Assembly: GCA_900767915.1 (NCBI GenBank)
Contig: CAAGAX010000005.1
Span: 11,006 to 75,005, forward strand
Length of the DNA: 64,000 bases
Reading direction: 5' to 3'
DNA from: Acholeplasmatales bacterium
GTDB lineage: Bacteria > Bacillota_I > Bacilli_A > Acholeplasmatales > Anaeroplasmataceae
Position numbers and translations under genes: made by a program. This document shows, one piece after another, positions 1 through 7,801 of the stretch (position 1 is the stretch's first letter; every line of letters begins with the position of its first letter). The notes beneath the pieces were generated by a model. It saw only the letters and a list, made by a program, of their open reading frames with translations. It did not search any database and was not told the DNA's origin.

Positions 1-1282
1 ATCCTAAAGTTAATGATGGAATAAATGAATTATAAACATTACCAATACCACCGAATGTAGATGGAGAATTCCAAATAACACGGATTGCAGGAACAAAATC
101 ACCGAACTTAGTAGCAAGCTCTTGTGATGCTGTATGAATTGCAGCTGAGTGGCCTAAACCATTGAATTCTACCATTTGTCTTGCAAGCTTGAATCCCTCT
201 TCTGTTGAATTAGACTTTAATAAAGCTAATACTGGAGAAAGCTTTTCTCTAGTTAATGGCTCATTAGGTCCAACCTCTTGACATTGAGCAATAAGGATTA
301 CAGTATTTGCTGGAACCTCAAATCCAGCCTCATGTGCAATCCATGTAGCAGGCTTTCCTACGATAGTTGGGTTTAGCTTAGCTTGTGGACATTCGTCCTT
401 AGAATGAACATTAAACATAAAAGCTTCTAGTTTTTTCTTTTCAGCCTTATTTACAACGTAAACACCATATTTTTTAATTTCTTCAACGAATTGATCATAA
501 ATTTCTTGATCTACGATTGCAGCTTGCTCTGAGGCACAAATCATACCATTATCAAAGCTCTTTGACATAACGATATCATTAACTGCTTGACGTAAATTAC
601 AGCTCTTTTCAACATAAGCAGGAACGTTACCAGCACCTACACCTAAAGCAGGCTTTCCGCAAGAATAAGCGGCACGTACCATTGCGTTACCACCAGTAGC
701 TAAAATTGTTGCTACACCTGGGTGGTTCATTAATGCTGATGTTGCTTCCATTGATGGATGTTCAATCCATTGAATACAGTTCTTAGGAGCACCAGCAGCA
801 ACTGCAGCCTCATATACTACCTTTGCAGCAGCTACAGAACAATTTTGTGCATTTGGATGGAATCCAAAAATAATTGGGTTACGAGTTTTTAAACAAATTA
901 AAGACTTAAAAATAGCAGTTGAAGTTGGATTTGTAACAGGTGTAACACCAGCAACAACACCAACTGGCTCAGCAATTTCAGTTAAGCCTGTAACGTCATC
1001 CTCACTGATAACACCAACTGTTTTTAATCTCTTCATATTATTTGTAACATATTCGCATGCGAATAGGTTCTTTGTTGCCTTATCCTCAAATACACCACGG
1101 CCTGTTTCTTCTATTGCTAGCTTAGCAAGTTCACCGTGCTTATCAAGTGCAGCAACAGAACATTTTGCTACTATGTAGTCAATTTGCTCTTGTGTAAATG
1201 ATGCGTACTCATCTAAAGCCTTTAGAGCTTTTTGTACTAAAGCATCTACCTCTTCTTGAGGTGTTAAAATCTTTTCTTCCAT
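1..1282 (-). CDS. adhE: Bifunctional acetaldehyde-CoA/alcohol dehydrogenase AdhE, N-terminal part (cut by window start)
   Basis: The reading frame is open from the ATG at 1282 to the window edge, about 427 residues, beginning MEEKILTPQEEVDAL. This is the aldehyde dehydrogenase half of AdhE. It contains the NAD-binding region ending in GVVAGVTPVTNPTSTA (near residue 110), the LATGGNAMVRAAYSCGKPALG segment, and the catalytic cysteine in FDNGMICASEQ (near residue 245). AdhE reduces acetyl-CoA to acetaldehyde and then ethanol, regenerating NAD+ in fermentation. The iron-dependent alcohol dehydrogenase half should lie beyond base 1, so full length cannot be confirmed. The start is supported by GGAGG just upstream (1286-1291). 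A cre-like site and a TATAAT box lie upstream, suggesting carbon-catabolite control. A lone CoA-acylating aldehyde dehydrogenase is the alternative, but the N-terminal sequence fits AdhE well. Confidence 0.92.
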   Translation of the reverse strand, partial: MEEKILTPQEEVDALVQKALKALDEYASFTQEQIDYIVAKCSVAALDKHGELAKLAIEETGRGVFEDKATKNLFACEYVTNNMKRLKTVGVISEDDVTGLTEIAEPVGVVAGVTPVTNPTSTAIFKSLICLKTRNPIIFGFHPNAQNCSVAAAKVVYEAAVAAGAPKNCIQWIEHPSMEATSALMNHPGVATILATGGNAMVRAAYSCGKPALGVGAGNVPAYVEKSCNLRQAVNDIVMSKSFDNGMICASEQAAIVDQEIYDQFVEEIKKYGVYVVNKAEKKKLEAFMFNVHSKDECPQAKLNPTIVGKPATWIAHEAGFEVPANTVILIAQCQEVGPNEPLTREKLSPVLALLKSNSTEEGFKLARQMVEFNGLGHSAAIHTASQELATKFGDFVPAIRVIWNSPSTFGGIGNVYNSFIPSLTLG

Positions 1283-1326
1283 TGTATCCTCCGTTTTTTA
1301 TAGTGGCATTTCCACTTTGCAGTTTT

Positions 1327-1370
1327 ATTATAACCGATTTAATAATTTTTTTACTCAGTAAGCGTTTACC
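1327..1370 (-). promoter_or_regulatory. adhE promoter -10 box with upstream cre-like operator
   Basis: On the minus strand a TATAAT box lies at 1327-1332, about 45 bases before the adhE start. At 1357-1370 the minus strand reads GGTAAACGCTTACT. This matches the CcpA site consensus TGWAANCGNTNWCA at 12 of 14 positions, both mismatches being at the ends. It would overlap or abut the -35 region, a position typical of repression. No good -35 hexamer is visible. CcpA control is inferred from the motif alone. Confidence 0.5.
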
Positions 1371-1611
1371 ATTTATAAAAGAATACGCTTTCTTTAAATA
1401 AAAAAATGAAAATTATATAAATATCATATATGATATAATTTTATTTTTTATTTTATAATAATTTTTCAAATTCAAATCATAACTTAAACGATTAAAATGG
1501 AAAAATAATAAATGAGGAATTAAAATGAGTTTATTAAGCTTACTTTAAATAATTGTATTTAGTTAATAATTATCTATAGATTATAATGAGTTTATTTAAT
1601 CTATTAAATTT
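1371..1611. other. AT-rich intergenic stretch, no supported gene
   Basis: Between the adhE promoter and the terminator of the ECF gene there is only AT-rich sequence. A seven-codon plus-strand frame (1524-1547, MSLLSLL) follows a GAGGAA ribosome-like site, but nothing else supports it as a gene. No RNA gene or repeat was recognised. Confidence 0.4.
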
Positions 1612-1645
1612 CTAAAAAAATAAGGAGGAATAAATTTCCCTCCTA
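1612..1645 (-). terminator. Rho-independent terminator of the ECF S-component gene
   Basis: On the minus strand AGGAGG (1639-1644) pairs with CCTCCT (1623-1628) across a ten-base loop. It is followed by a T-rich run (1612-1620). It lies about 50 bases after the stop of the upstream gene. Confidence 0.7.
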
Positions 1646-1694
1646 AAAAATATCTAGTAAATAGATTTTATTTATAGATTTAAATATAAAAAAT

Positions 1695-2504
1695 TTAATC
1701 TTCTAGCTTTTCTAAATCATCATTTATATCATAAGAAATAATATATTTTGAATATCCAGCACCTAAAATAGCTTTATATGATGGGATATAGATTAATACA
1801 GTAATAATTACTGTTGCAATTCCTGTAATAAAATTAGCAGGAAGCTTTACAATAGAATCAACTAAAGATGCATTAAAGCTAGCTAGTGTTGCACCATTTT
1901 CTATTCCCTTAAATAGCCATCTTAATAAAAATTCCATTATCGTATTTATTAAAACACCAATTGATGAAACTGTTAAAACAACACTTAAAATTTCTTTAAG
2001 CTTATTAATAAATATACAGCAGATAGTTAATAATAAGCCTATAATTCCTAAAAGGATAGGACATAAAATTGATACAGTTAGTCCCTTACTTGCATCTCCT
2101 ATAACAATATTAAGCTTTCCATTAATAAATAATACTAAAAATAAAACAAATAAAGCATCAAATAGCCCTGCAATTACATACATTAAAGCCTTAGAAAACT
2201 TTTGTTTTTTAACAAAAATTTGAAATAAAATACCTACTGTAAAGCCAAAAACAAATTTAACAATAAATGTTCTTAAAATTGTAGACCAAGTATATCCTAA
2301 GGCTAAATCATTTAAGCCCATTCCTAAAGCTCCAGATAATCCACCTGTTAATCCTCCACATAATAATGCAGCTAATGTACATGCAAAATTACCTAAATGA
2401 ATTTTAGCTCCTGTAGGTAATGGAACACTTATAAATGTTAAGCCAAATGTCATAGCTGAAAATACTGCAATTAAGCATAATTTAAATACTATTTTTTTGT
2501 TCAT
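1695..2504 (-). CDS. ECF-type transporter S component (substrate unknown)
   Basis: A 269-residue integral membrane protein with about six hydrophobic segments. The N-terminal stretch TGAKIHLGNFACTLAALLCG, then GGLSGALGMGLNDLALG and TILRTFIVKFVFGFTVGIL, has the glycine-rich pattern of the ECF transporter S-component superfamily (RibU/PanT/HmpT-like). S components bind a vitamin or other micronutrient and dock onto a shared EcfA/A'/T energising module, which is not in this window. The start chosen is the ATG at 2504, because GGGGAGG sits just before it; a frame reaching 2528 has no such site. A loop of about 60 residues in the C-terminal half is longer than usual. The substrate cannot be read from the sequence, and no recognisable riboswitch lies upstream. 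Confidence 0.75.
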   Translation of the reverse strand: MNKKIVFKLCLIAVFSAMTFGLTFISVPLPTGAKIHLGNFACTLAALLCGGLTGGLSGALGMGLNDLALGYTWSTILRTFIVKFVFGFTVGILFQIFVKKQKFSKALMYVIAGLFDALFVLFLVLFINGKLNIVIGDASKGLTVSILCPILLGIIGLLLTICCIFINKLKEILSVVLTVSSIGVLINTIMEFLLRWLFKGIENGATLASFNASLVDSIVKLPANFITGIATVIITVLIYIPSYKAILGAGYSKYIISYDINDDLEKLED

Positions 2505-2602
2505 AATAATAACCTCCCCTAAAGACAATATATATTATAATCAAATTTGATTCCATTTATATGCCCAAAATTAATTTATTTTATGGAACCAGATTGAAAA
2601 AA

Positions 2603-2626
2603 AGAAAAAATCCTCCTTAGAGGATC
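2603..2626 (-). terminator. Rho-independent terminator after the LysM gene
   Basis: On the minus strand ATCCTC-TAAG-GAGGAT forms a tight hairpin (2610-2625) followed by TTTTTTC. It starts only three bases beyond the stop codon of the LysM gene. Confidence 0.8.
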
Positions 2627-2627
2627 A

Positions 2628-3098
2628 CTACTTTGAAACTATTACTTCTCCTGTTTGAAATAGCTTAGCTTCATTAAGCTTTAAAAATTCCATAGGAGTT
2701 AAATTATATTTAGATAAAATACCTTCTATTGTATCATTTTCTAAAAGCTTATGAGTATTTTTCTTTTTATCAATATATAATAATTGATTACCTTCAAGAG
2801 TTAATTTATCTAAGTCATTATAAAATACTAAATCATCAATAGTGATGTTATGTCTAGATAATATATTTTTAATGCTATCACCTAATTCTGTTGTATATGT
2901 TTTATTGCACGTATAATTATTCTTTTTAGGAATAAAAAGAATTTGATTAGGATATATAACATTAGAAACTAAATTATTAGCGTTTTTAAGCTCATCAACA
3001 GTAATTCCATTGGCTTTTGCTATCATATATAAGCTATCACCAGGCTTTACTACATATTGTTGCCCATTATAATTTGAGAAATTCCAATCTCCCTGCAT
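2628..3098 (-). CDS. Triple LysM-domain protein without signal peptide
   Basis: A 156-residue protein built almost entirely of three LysM modules, at about residues 14-58, 67-110 and 114-155. The first is canonical (YVVKPGDSLYMIAKANGI, then NNLVSNVIYPNQILFIP). The second and third are divergent (TTELGDSIKNILSRHNIT; LLENDTIEGILSKYNLT). LysM binds N-acetylglucosamine polymers such as peptidoglycan. No signal peptide or membrane anchor is present, so the protein may be cytosolic, leave by a non-classical route, or act as an assembly factor like spore-coat LysM proteins. It lies 44 bases after ung on the same strand and could be co-transcribed with it. GGGTG precedes the start. Confidence 0.75.
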   Translation of the reverse strand: MQGDWNFSNYNGQQYVVKPGDSLYMIAKANGITVDELKNANNLVSNVIYPNQILFIPKKNNYTCNKTYTTELGDSIKNILSRHNITIDDLVFYNDLDKLTLEGNQLLYIDKKKNTHKLLENDTIEGILSKYNLTPMEFLKLNEAKLFQTGEVIVSK

Positions 3099-3142
3099 TA
3101 ATTATCACCCATAAGTAATATATGAACTATGATAATATCAAT

Positions 3143-3793
3143 TTAGGCATTCACCCAATTAATAGGTTTAATATTATTCTCTAATAGAAAGTTATTACAT
3201 TTTGAAAACGGCTTTGAACCAAAAAAGCCACGATAAGCTGATAAAGGAGAGGGATGATTAGAGGTAATAATTAAATGCTTAGAATTATTCAATAGCTTTA
3301 TCTTTTTTTCTGCTGGTTTACCCCATAATATAAATACAATAGGTCTATTAATATTATTAATATAAGAAATTACATTATCGGTAAAAATCTCCCAGCCCTT
3401 TTTAGAATGAGAATTAGCCAAGCCCTCTCTAACTGTTAAAACAGTATTTAATAATAAAACTCCTTGCTTAGCTAAATAAGTTAAATCACCATTCTGATTT
3501 AACTTAACATTTAAATCGGATTCTATTTCTTTATAAATATTTTTTAAAGAGGGAGGTAATTTATCACACAATACTGAGAAGGCTAATCCATGTGCTTGTC
3601 CTAATTCATGATAAGGATCCTGTCCTAATATTACAACCTTTAAATTATTATAAGAGGTCAAATTAAAGGCATTAAAAATAAGATTATAATCAGGAAAGCA
3701 TCTATAATTTTCATACTCATTATCAACAAAATTCATTAGATTTTTATAATAATCCTTCTTCTTTTCATTCTCAATAAATTCATTCCATTCCAT
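3143..3793 (-). CDS. ung: Uracil-DNA glycosylase, family 1
   Basis: A 216-residue enzyme that removes uracil from DNA to start base-excision repair. The family-1 signatures are all visible: the water-activating loop VVILGQDPYHELGQAHGLAFSV near residue 58, LLLNTVLTVREGLANSH near residue 115, the FILWGKPA segment, and the minor-groove loop SNHPSPLSAYRGFFGSKPF near residue 180. Length matches the family (about 220). The ATG at 3793 is preferred over one four codons earlier because GGAGG lies five bases before it. The gap terminator ends about 25 bases before this start, so expression may depend on readthrough. Confidence 0.95.
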   Translation of the reverse strand: MEWNEFIENEKKKDYYKNLMNFVDNEYENYRCFPDYNLIFNAFNLTSYNNLKVVILGQDPYHELGQAHGLAFSVLCDKLPPSLKNIYKEIESDLNVKLNQNGDLTYLAKQGVLLLNTVLTVREGLANSHSKKGWEIFTDNVISYINNINRPIVFILWGKPAEKKIKLLNNSKHLIITSNHPSPLSAYRGFFGSKPFSKCNNFLLENNIKPINWVNA

Positions 3794-3810
3794 ATAAGCC
3801 TCCAAAAATA

Positions 3811-3845
3811 AAAAAATAGGAGACCTAGAATACCTAGATCTCCAA
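3811..3845 (-). terminator. Rho-independent terminator of gap
   Basis: On the minus strand GGAGATCTAG pairs with CTAGGTCTCC (3819-3843) with a single bulge, followed by TATTTTTTTATTTTT. It lies directly downstream of the gap stop codon and just ahead of ung. Confidence 0.8.
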
Positions 3846-3862
3846 GAATTAAATTAAATTAA

Positions 3863-4897
3863 TTAGTTTAATTCAGCGAAGTACTTAATAGTACGAACCA
3901 TTTGGCTTGTATAAGAGTTCTCGTTATCATACCAAGAAACTACTTGTACTTGATATAAACCATTTCCAAGTGGAGATACCATTGTTTGAGTAGCATCGAA
4001 TAATGAACCATACTTCATACCGATTACATCAGAAGATACGATTGGATCCTCATTATAACCGAATGATTGGTTAGAAGCAGCCTTCATAGCAGCATTGATT
4101 GCTTCAGGTGTTAATTCACCATCATATTTAACTACTGCAGTTAAAATTGTAGTAGATCCTGTAGGAACTGGAACACGTTGAGCAGAACCAATTAACTTAC
4201 CCTTTAATGAAGGGATAACTAAACCGATAGCCTTAGCAGCACCAGTTGAGTTTGGAACGATATTAGCAGCACCAGCACGTGCACGTCTTAAATCACCTTT
4301 TCTATGTGGTCCATCAAGAATCATTTGGTCACCAGTATAAGCATGAATTGTTGACATGATACCTGATTGAATTGGAGCAAAGTTATTTAATGCATTAGCC
4401 ATAGGAGCTAAACAGTTAGTTGTACAAGAAGCTGCAGAAATAACATTATCCTCCTTAGTTAAAGTATTCTCATTTACACCATAAACGATTGTTGGAAGAT
4501 CATTTCCAGCTGGAGCAGAAATAACAACCTTCTTAGCACCTGCATTAACGTGAGCAAGAGCCTTTTCCTTCTTTGTATAGAAGCCTGTGCACTCTAATAC
4601 TACATCTACACCTAATTCACCCCAAGGTAATAGGTTAGCGTCAGCTTGCTTATAAATTGTAATTTCCTTTCCATCAACGATGATTGAAGAATCAGTAGCA
4701 CTTACAGTGTGAAGATTCTCGCCAATCTTTCCACAGTATCCACCTTGTGCAGTGTCATACTTTAAAAGGTTTGCTAGCATCTTTGGATCTGTTAAATCAT
4801 TGATAGCAACTACCTCATAGCCCTCAGCACCAAACATTTGTCTGAAAGCTAAACGGCCAATACGACCAAAACCATTAATTGCGACTTTTACAGCCAT
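3863..4897 (-). CDS. gap: Glyceraldehyde-3-phosphate dehydrogenase, glycolytic NAD type
   Basis: A 344-residue cytosolic enzyme that oxidises glyceraldehyde-3-phosphate to 1,3-bisphosphoglycerate with NAD+. The Rossmann motif [10 protein letters not shown] is at residues 6-15. AINDLTD (31-37) carries the Asp that favours NAD over NADP. The catalytic cysteine is C158 in [12 protein letters not shown]. The [24 protein letters not shown] segment also fits. It is slightly longer than the usual 333-337. The start has AGGAGG upstream, and the gene has its own strong promoter at 4942-4970. It is transcribed away from clpP. Confidence 0.96.
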   Translation of the reverse strand: MAVKVAINGFGRIGRLAFRQMFGAEGYEVVAINDLTDPKMLANLLKYDTAQGGYCGKIGENLHTVSATDSSIIVDGKEITIYKQADANLLPWGELGVDVVLECTGFYTKKEKALAHVNAGAKKVVISAPAGNDLPTIVYGVNENTLTKEDNVISAASCTTNCLAPMANALNNFAPIQSGIMSTIHAYTGDQMILDGPHRKGDLRRARAGAANIVPNSTGAAKAIGLVIPSLKGKLIGSAQRVPVPTGSTTILTAVVKYDGELTPEAINAAMKAASNQSFGYNEDPIVSSDVIGMKYGSLFDATQTMVSPLGNGLYQVQVVSWYDNENSYTSQMVRTIKYFAELN

Positions 4898-4941
4898 AAT
4901 ATTTTATTCCTCCTAAAAAATGTAATATTTTTACGTCTCAT

Positions 4942-4970
4942 ATTTTACCACCTTATTATTTTTTTTGCAA
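4942..4970 (-). promoter_or_regulatory. gap sigma-A promoter
   Basis: On the minus strand TTGCAA (4965-4970), a 17-base spacer and TAAAAT (4942-4947) make a near-consensus promoter about 45 bases before the gap start. Confidence 0.75.
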
Positions 4971-5003
4971 TCATAATTCTATCGACATAAATAAACAAAA
5001 TAA

Positions 5004-5025
5004 TGTAAACGTTTTATTGTAGAAT
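5004..5025 (+). promoter_or_regulatory. clpP upstream region: cre-like site and -10 box
   Basis: TGTAAACGTTTTAT (5004-5017) matches the cre consensus TGWAANCGNTNWCA at 12 of 14 positions. TAGAAT (5020-5025) is a plausible clpP -10 box, but no good -35 is seen. No CtsR heptads, the usual clpP operator in Bacilli, are visible. The cre-like site could act on clpP or on the divergent gap. Confidence 0.4.
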
Positions 5026-5045
5026 CATACGGAAAGGAGATTTTT

Positions 5046-5624
5046 ATGACTTATATTCCATATGTATTAGAACAAAATGAAAACGGAGAAAGAGGCTTTG
5101 ATATTTATTCTAGATTATTAAAGGATAGAATAATTTTACTAATAGGTGAGATAAATGATGAAGCATCATCTATTATTGTATCCGAGCTTCTTTATTTAGA
5201 TTCAATAAATAATGAGGATATTCAAATATATATTAATTCCCCAGGTGGCAGCATTACTGCAGGTATGGCAATATATGATACAATTCATTTTATTTCAAGT
5301 AAGGTTAATACTATATGCATTGGAATGGCTATGTCAATGGGAGCCTTTTTGTTAACGGCTACCTCAGGAAAAAGATATGCCCTACCTCATAGTGAAATAA
5401 TGATACATCAACCTTATGGTGGAATTGAAGGCGTTGTAAGTGATATAGATATTCAAGCTAAAAGACTATTAAAAACGAAAAAGCAAATGATTGATTTATT
5501 AGCTAAATATACTAAAAAAACAATTGATGAAATAAAATTAGACATAGAAAGAGACTATTATATGTCACCATACGACGCTCTTGAGTACGGATTAATAGAT
5601 GAAATAATTTCAAAGAAAAATTAA
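5046..5624 (+). CDS. clpP: ATP-dependent Clp protease proteolytic subunit
   Basis: A 192-residue serine peptidase forming the tetradecameric barrel that degrades proteins fed in by Clp ATPases. The catalytic triad is visible: Ser97 in GMAMSMGAF, His at about 121 in IMIHQPYGG, and Asp at about 170 in ERDYYMSPYDA. The oxyanion motif SPGGSI is at about residue 65. Length is typical. GGAAAGGAG lies six bases before the ATG. It stands alone between the divergent gap and the convergent NAD kinase gene, with a bidirectional terminator after it. Confidence 0.96.
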   Translation: MTYIPYVLEQNENGERGFDIYSRLLKDRIILLIGEINDEASSIIVSELLYLDSINNEDIQIYINSPGGSITAGMAIYDTIHFISSKVNTICIGMAMSMGAFLLTATSGKRYALPHSEIMIHQPYGGIEGVVSDIDIQAKRLLKTKKQMIDLLAKYTKKTIDEIKLDIERDYYMSPYDALEYGLIDEIISKKN

Positions 5625-5629
5625 TAAAT

Positions 5630-5668
5630 AAAACAGCTTAATTTTTTATGAATTAAGCTGTTTTATTT
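5630..5668. terminator. Bidirectional terminator between clpP and nadK
   Basis: AAAACAGCTTAATT (5630-5643) and AATTAAGCTGTTTT (5651-5664) form a 14-bp stem with A-rich and T-rich flanks. It serves both converging genes. Confidence 0.85.
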
Positions 5669-6435
5669 TAATTTAAGAATGTCCTTTTAATTCTCTTTAA
5701 AAAATTTTCATGATTGTGATATGCCATTTTAGCCACCTTACAATCATAATAGACAATAATTGATTTAAAATGATTAATTAAATAATTCAAATGGTCTACA
5801 GTAATATAAACCTCAATATCATCAATAGATTTAAGCTCAATTCTTCTATTACTAGCTAAAATAAGTGGTGATGATAAAGTTCTATAGCTATTAGAATTAA
5901 TTCCAGCCATTTCTGTTAGCTGCATAATATCAAGTGATGAATCAACCACTCCACCACCTAATGATTTATTATAAGCAGTAGAACCGCTAGGTGTAGAAAT
6001 ACATAATCCTGTACCTCTAAATCTTTCTAAAAATTCATCATCAATATTAACATCTAAAATCAATGTTCTAGGAGGAGTAACCACTGTTATTTCATTTAAC
6101 GCATCAGCATAAATTAGTTTCCCATCAATAGTTTCTATTTCACAAGTTAATTTCTTAAGATTTTCCACCTCAAATGAATTATTATTTATATCATTAATTA
6201 ATAAATCAATCTCATCTTTACTATAATTTGCATAAAATCCCAAATGCCCAGTATGAACACCAAAAATAATGGCAGAGGGATATAAATGTGTAGCTTTTAT
6301 TATAGTACCATCTCCACCTACCGCAACTACTAAATCAGGATTTTTATCATTATAATTTAAAATAATATTATCTTTTATTCTTTTTTCAATCAAATGAGAA
6401 TCTTTATCATCTCTTACAACAATACAATAATTCAT
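5668..6435 (-). CDS. nadK: NAD kinase
   Basis: A 255-residue cytosolic enzyme that phosphorylates NAD to NADP. Diagnostic motifs are VAVGGDGTIIKATH near residue 38 (the GGDGT motif), GVHTGHLGFYA near residue 60, and TPSGSTAYNKSLGGGVVD near residue 150 (NAD-binding and catalytic region). It is slightly shorter than the Bacillus enzymes (about 266). It is monocistronic, converging on clpP. Confidence 0.93.
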   Translation of the reverse strand: MNYCIVVRDDKDSHLIEKRIKDNIILNYNDKNPDLVVAVGGDGTIIKATHLYPSAIIFGVHTGHLGFYANYSKDEIDLLINDINNNSFEVENLKKLTCEIETIDGKLIYADALNEITVVTPPRTLILDVNIDDEFLERFRGTGLCISTPSGSTAYNKSLGGGVVDSSLDIMQLTEMAGINSNSYRTLSSPLILASNRRIELKSIDDIEVYITVDHLNYLINHFKSIIVYYDCKVAKMAYHNHENFLKRIKRTFLN

Positions 6436-6529
6436 AAATTCACTCTTTTCTAAATTTTGTCAAATTATTATAATTTATTTGATAATAAAACCTAAAAAAA
6501 TCAAATATGACAATATTTTATCACAAGAC

Positions 6530-6558
6530 TTGATTTTTATCTAGTTTTATTAGATAAT
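6530..6558 (+). promoter_or_regulatory. Sigma-A promoter of the CYTH gene
   Basis: TTGATT (6530-6535), a 17-base spacer and GATAAT (6553-6558) precede the CYTH gene start by about 30 bases. Confidence 0.6.
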
Positions 6559-6589
6559 ATGTTTAGAATTCGTTTTAGGGGATGAGATT

Positions 6590-7132
6590 ATGTATGTAAA
6601 CAAGGAAATTGAATTTAAAACATTTATCACTGAGGATCAATATAATTACCTAGTAAAAAAATTTGAATTAGAAAACAACGTTTTCCCTCAAACAAATTAT
6701 TATTTTGATACTGATGATACAAAGCTTCTTAATGAGAAAACTGTTCTTAGAATTCGTCAAAAAGGAGAAAATTTCAAAATTACAAAGAAAACACGCGCAG
6801 ATGTTGGTGCTGATGAAACACATATCCTAATATCGAAAGAAAAAGCCTTAGATCTATTAAAAAATGGCTTTGACGCTAGTGTAATTGATATACCTTACTA
6901 TGTTAACAAAATAGCTGAATTAACTACATATCGTTGTTCTATTCCCTATAAGGATGGAACATTATTCTTTGATAAAAGTGTTTATTATGGTCATGTTGAT
7001 TATGAAATCGAATATGAAGTTGATGATGTAAATCAAGGAACGAAGGATTTTAATCAATTCCTAAAAGAATATAATATTACCTATAAGGAATCAATTAGAA
7101 AAAGTAAACGTGCCTTCGATAATAGAAAATAA
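6590..7132 (+). CDS. CYTH-domain protein (YjbK-like, triphosphate tunnel family)
   Basis: A 180-residue protein with the CYTH signature EIEFK (residues 6-10, the ExExK motif that binds triphosphate and metal). It is followed by alternating charged strands such as TVLRIRQKGENFKITKKTR and VDYEIEYEVDDVNQG. CYTH enzymes form a beta tunnel that hydrolyses inorganic triphosphate, thiamine triphosphate or similar substrates. In Bacilli the YjbK-type member is often encoded near nadK and ppGpp synthetase genes, and here it lies next to nadK. The exact substrate cannot be assigned. GGGGATGAG precedes the ATG. Confidence 0.85.
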   Translation: MYVNKEIEFKTFITEDQYNYLVKKFELENNVFPQTNYYFDTDDTKLLNEKTVLRIRQKGENFKITKKTRADVGADETHILISKEKALDLLKNGFDASVIDIPYYVNKIAELTTYRCSIPYKDGTLFFDKSVYYGHVDYEIEYEVDDVNQGTKDFNQFLKEYNITYKESIRKSKRAFDNRK

Positions 7133-7184
7133 TAAATAGATTACAACTAATGCTTTATATAAAATTAAATAAACTAGATAAATT

Positions 7185-7231
7185 GCAGTTAAAATACCTT
7201 TATAATGGTTATTTTACTGCATTTTTTTCTT
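7185..7231 (+). terminator. Terminator after the CYTH gene
   Basis: GCAGTTAAAATA (7185-7196) pairs with TATTTTACTGC (7210-7220) with one bulge, followed by ATTTTTTTC. Confidence 0.75.
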
Positions 7232-7279
7232 TCTAGATTTATTTAAAAATTGACTTTTAATCTATTTTTATAAAAAGGT

Positions 7280-7387
7280 ATGGAATTTATAAATTTCATT
7301 TCAACATTAATTGCTAAAATGATAATTAAAGAATTCAAAAAGGCTAATTTATTAAATAAACATAAAGCTAAAGAAAAAATTATTTAA
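7280..7387 (+). CDS. Possible small protein of 35 residues
   Basis: An open frame MEFINFISTLIAKMIIKEF... of 35 codons occupies the gap between the CYTH terminator and the opp terminator. The hydrophobic then lysine-rich composition could be a small membrane peptide. However, the AAAAAGG before the ATG is too close for a normal ribosome site and no family is recognised. It may be chance in AT-rich sequence. The rest of the 7133-7477 interval holds only the two terminators. Confidence 0.15.
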   Translation: MEFINFISTLIAKMIIKEFKKANLLNKHKAKEKII

Positions 7388-7431
7388 CCTAAAAATATAA
7401 CATCATCATAACATTATTAAATCAAATTGTT

Positions 7432-7465
7432 AAAAGCCATGAACTTATGAAATCTCATGGCTTTT
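7432..7465 (-). terminator. Terminator at the end of the opp operon
   Basis: AAAAGCCATGA (7432-7442) and TCATGGCTTTT (7454-7464) form an 11-bp stem about 14 bases after the last gene of the minus-strand operon. The T run is short on both strands. Confidence 0.65.
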
Positions 7466-7477
7466 TAGCTATATATT

Positions 7478-7801
7478 CTAGATTAATATTATTACTGTAC
7501 TAATAATAATTACTAATAAGGCAACACCAAAAGAAATCCAATAAATACGTTGTTTTTCCTTCCATTCCTTAAGTTCCTTTTCATTAGGCTCTTTATTATA
7601 TTTCTTAGCTTGGTATTCCATTTGAAATTTAAATCTAGATCTATGATTAATAATTAATAATAAAACTAAAGATAAAATCAAATTAAATAAAGGAATAAAA
7701 TCACTGTTATTAAATATAATAACAAAAGGTATAGCAATAATGTTTACTACAATTAATACAATAGTTAACGTAATTATTAATTTCTTATTTCTTTCAATCA
7801 T
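7478..7801 (-). CDS. Small membrane protein, last gene of the opp operon
   Basis: A 107-residue protein of unrecognised family. It has two adjacent hydrophobic segments at about residues 8-28 and 36-51, a basic and acidic cytosolic stretch (QAKKYNKEPNEKELKEWKEKQR), and a third hydrophobic segment at the C-terminus (about 88-107). Its start overlaps the stop of the upstream gene by four bases (ATGA), implying translational coupling. Position suggests a role tied to the transporter or to the ApbE-like protein, but nothing in the sequence gives a function. Confidence 0.7.
   Translation of the reverse strand: MIERNKKLIITLTIVLIVVNIIAIPFVIIFNNSDFIPLFNLILSLVLLLIINHRSRFKFQMEYQAKKYNKEPNEKELKEWKEKQRIYWISFGVALLVIIISTVIILI

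Noticed and set aside
2505..2602. Vitamin riboswitch upstream of the ECF S-component gene
   Set aside because: The gap is only about 100 bases, partly taken by a terminator, and shows no recognisable THF, FMN, TPP or preQ1 core.
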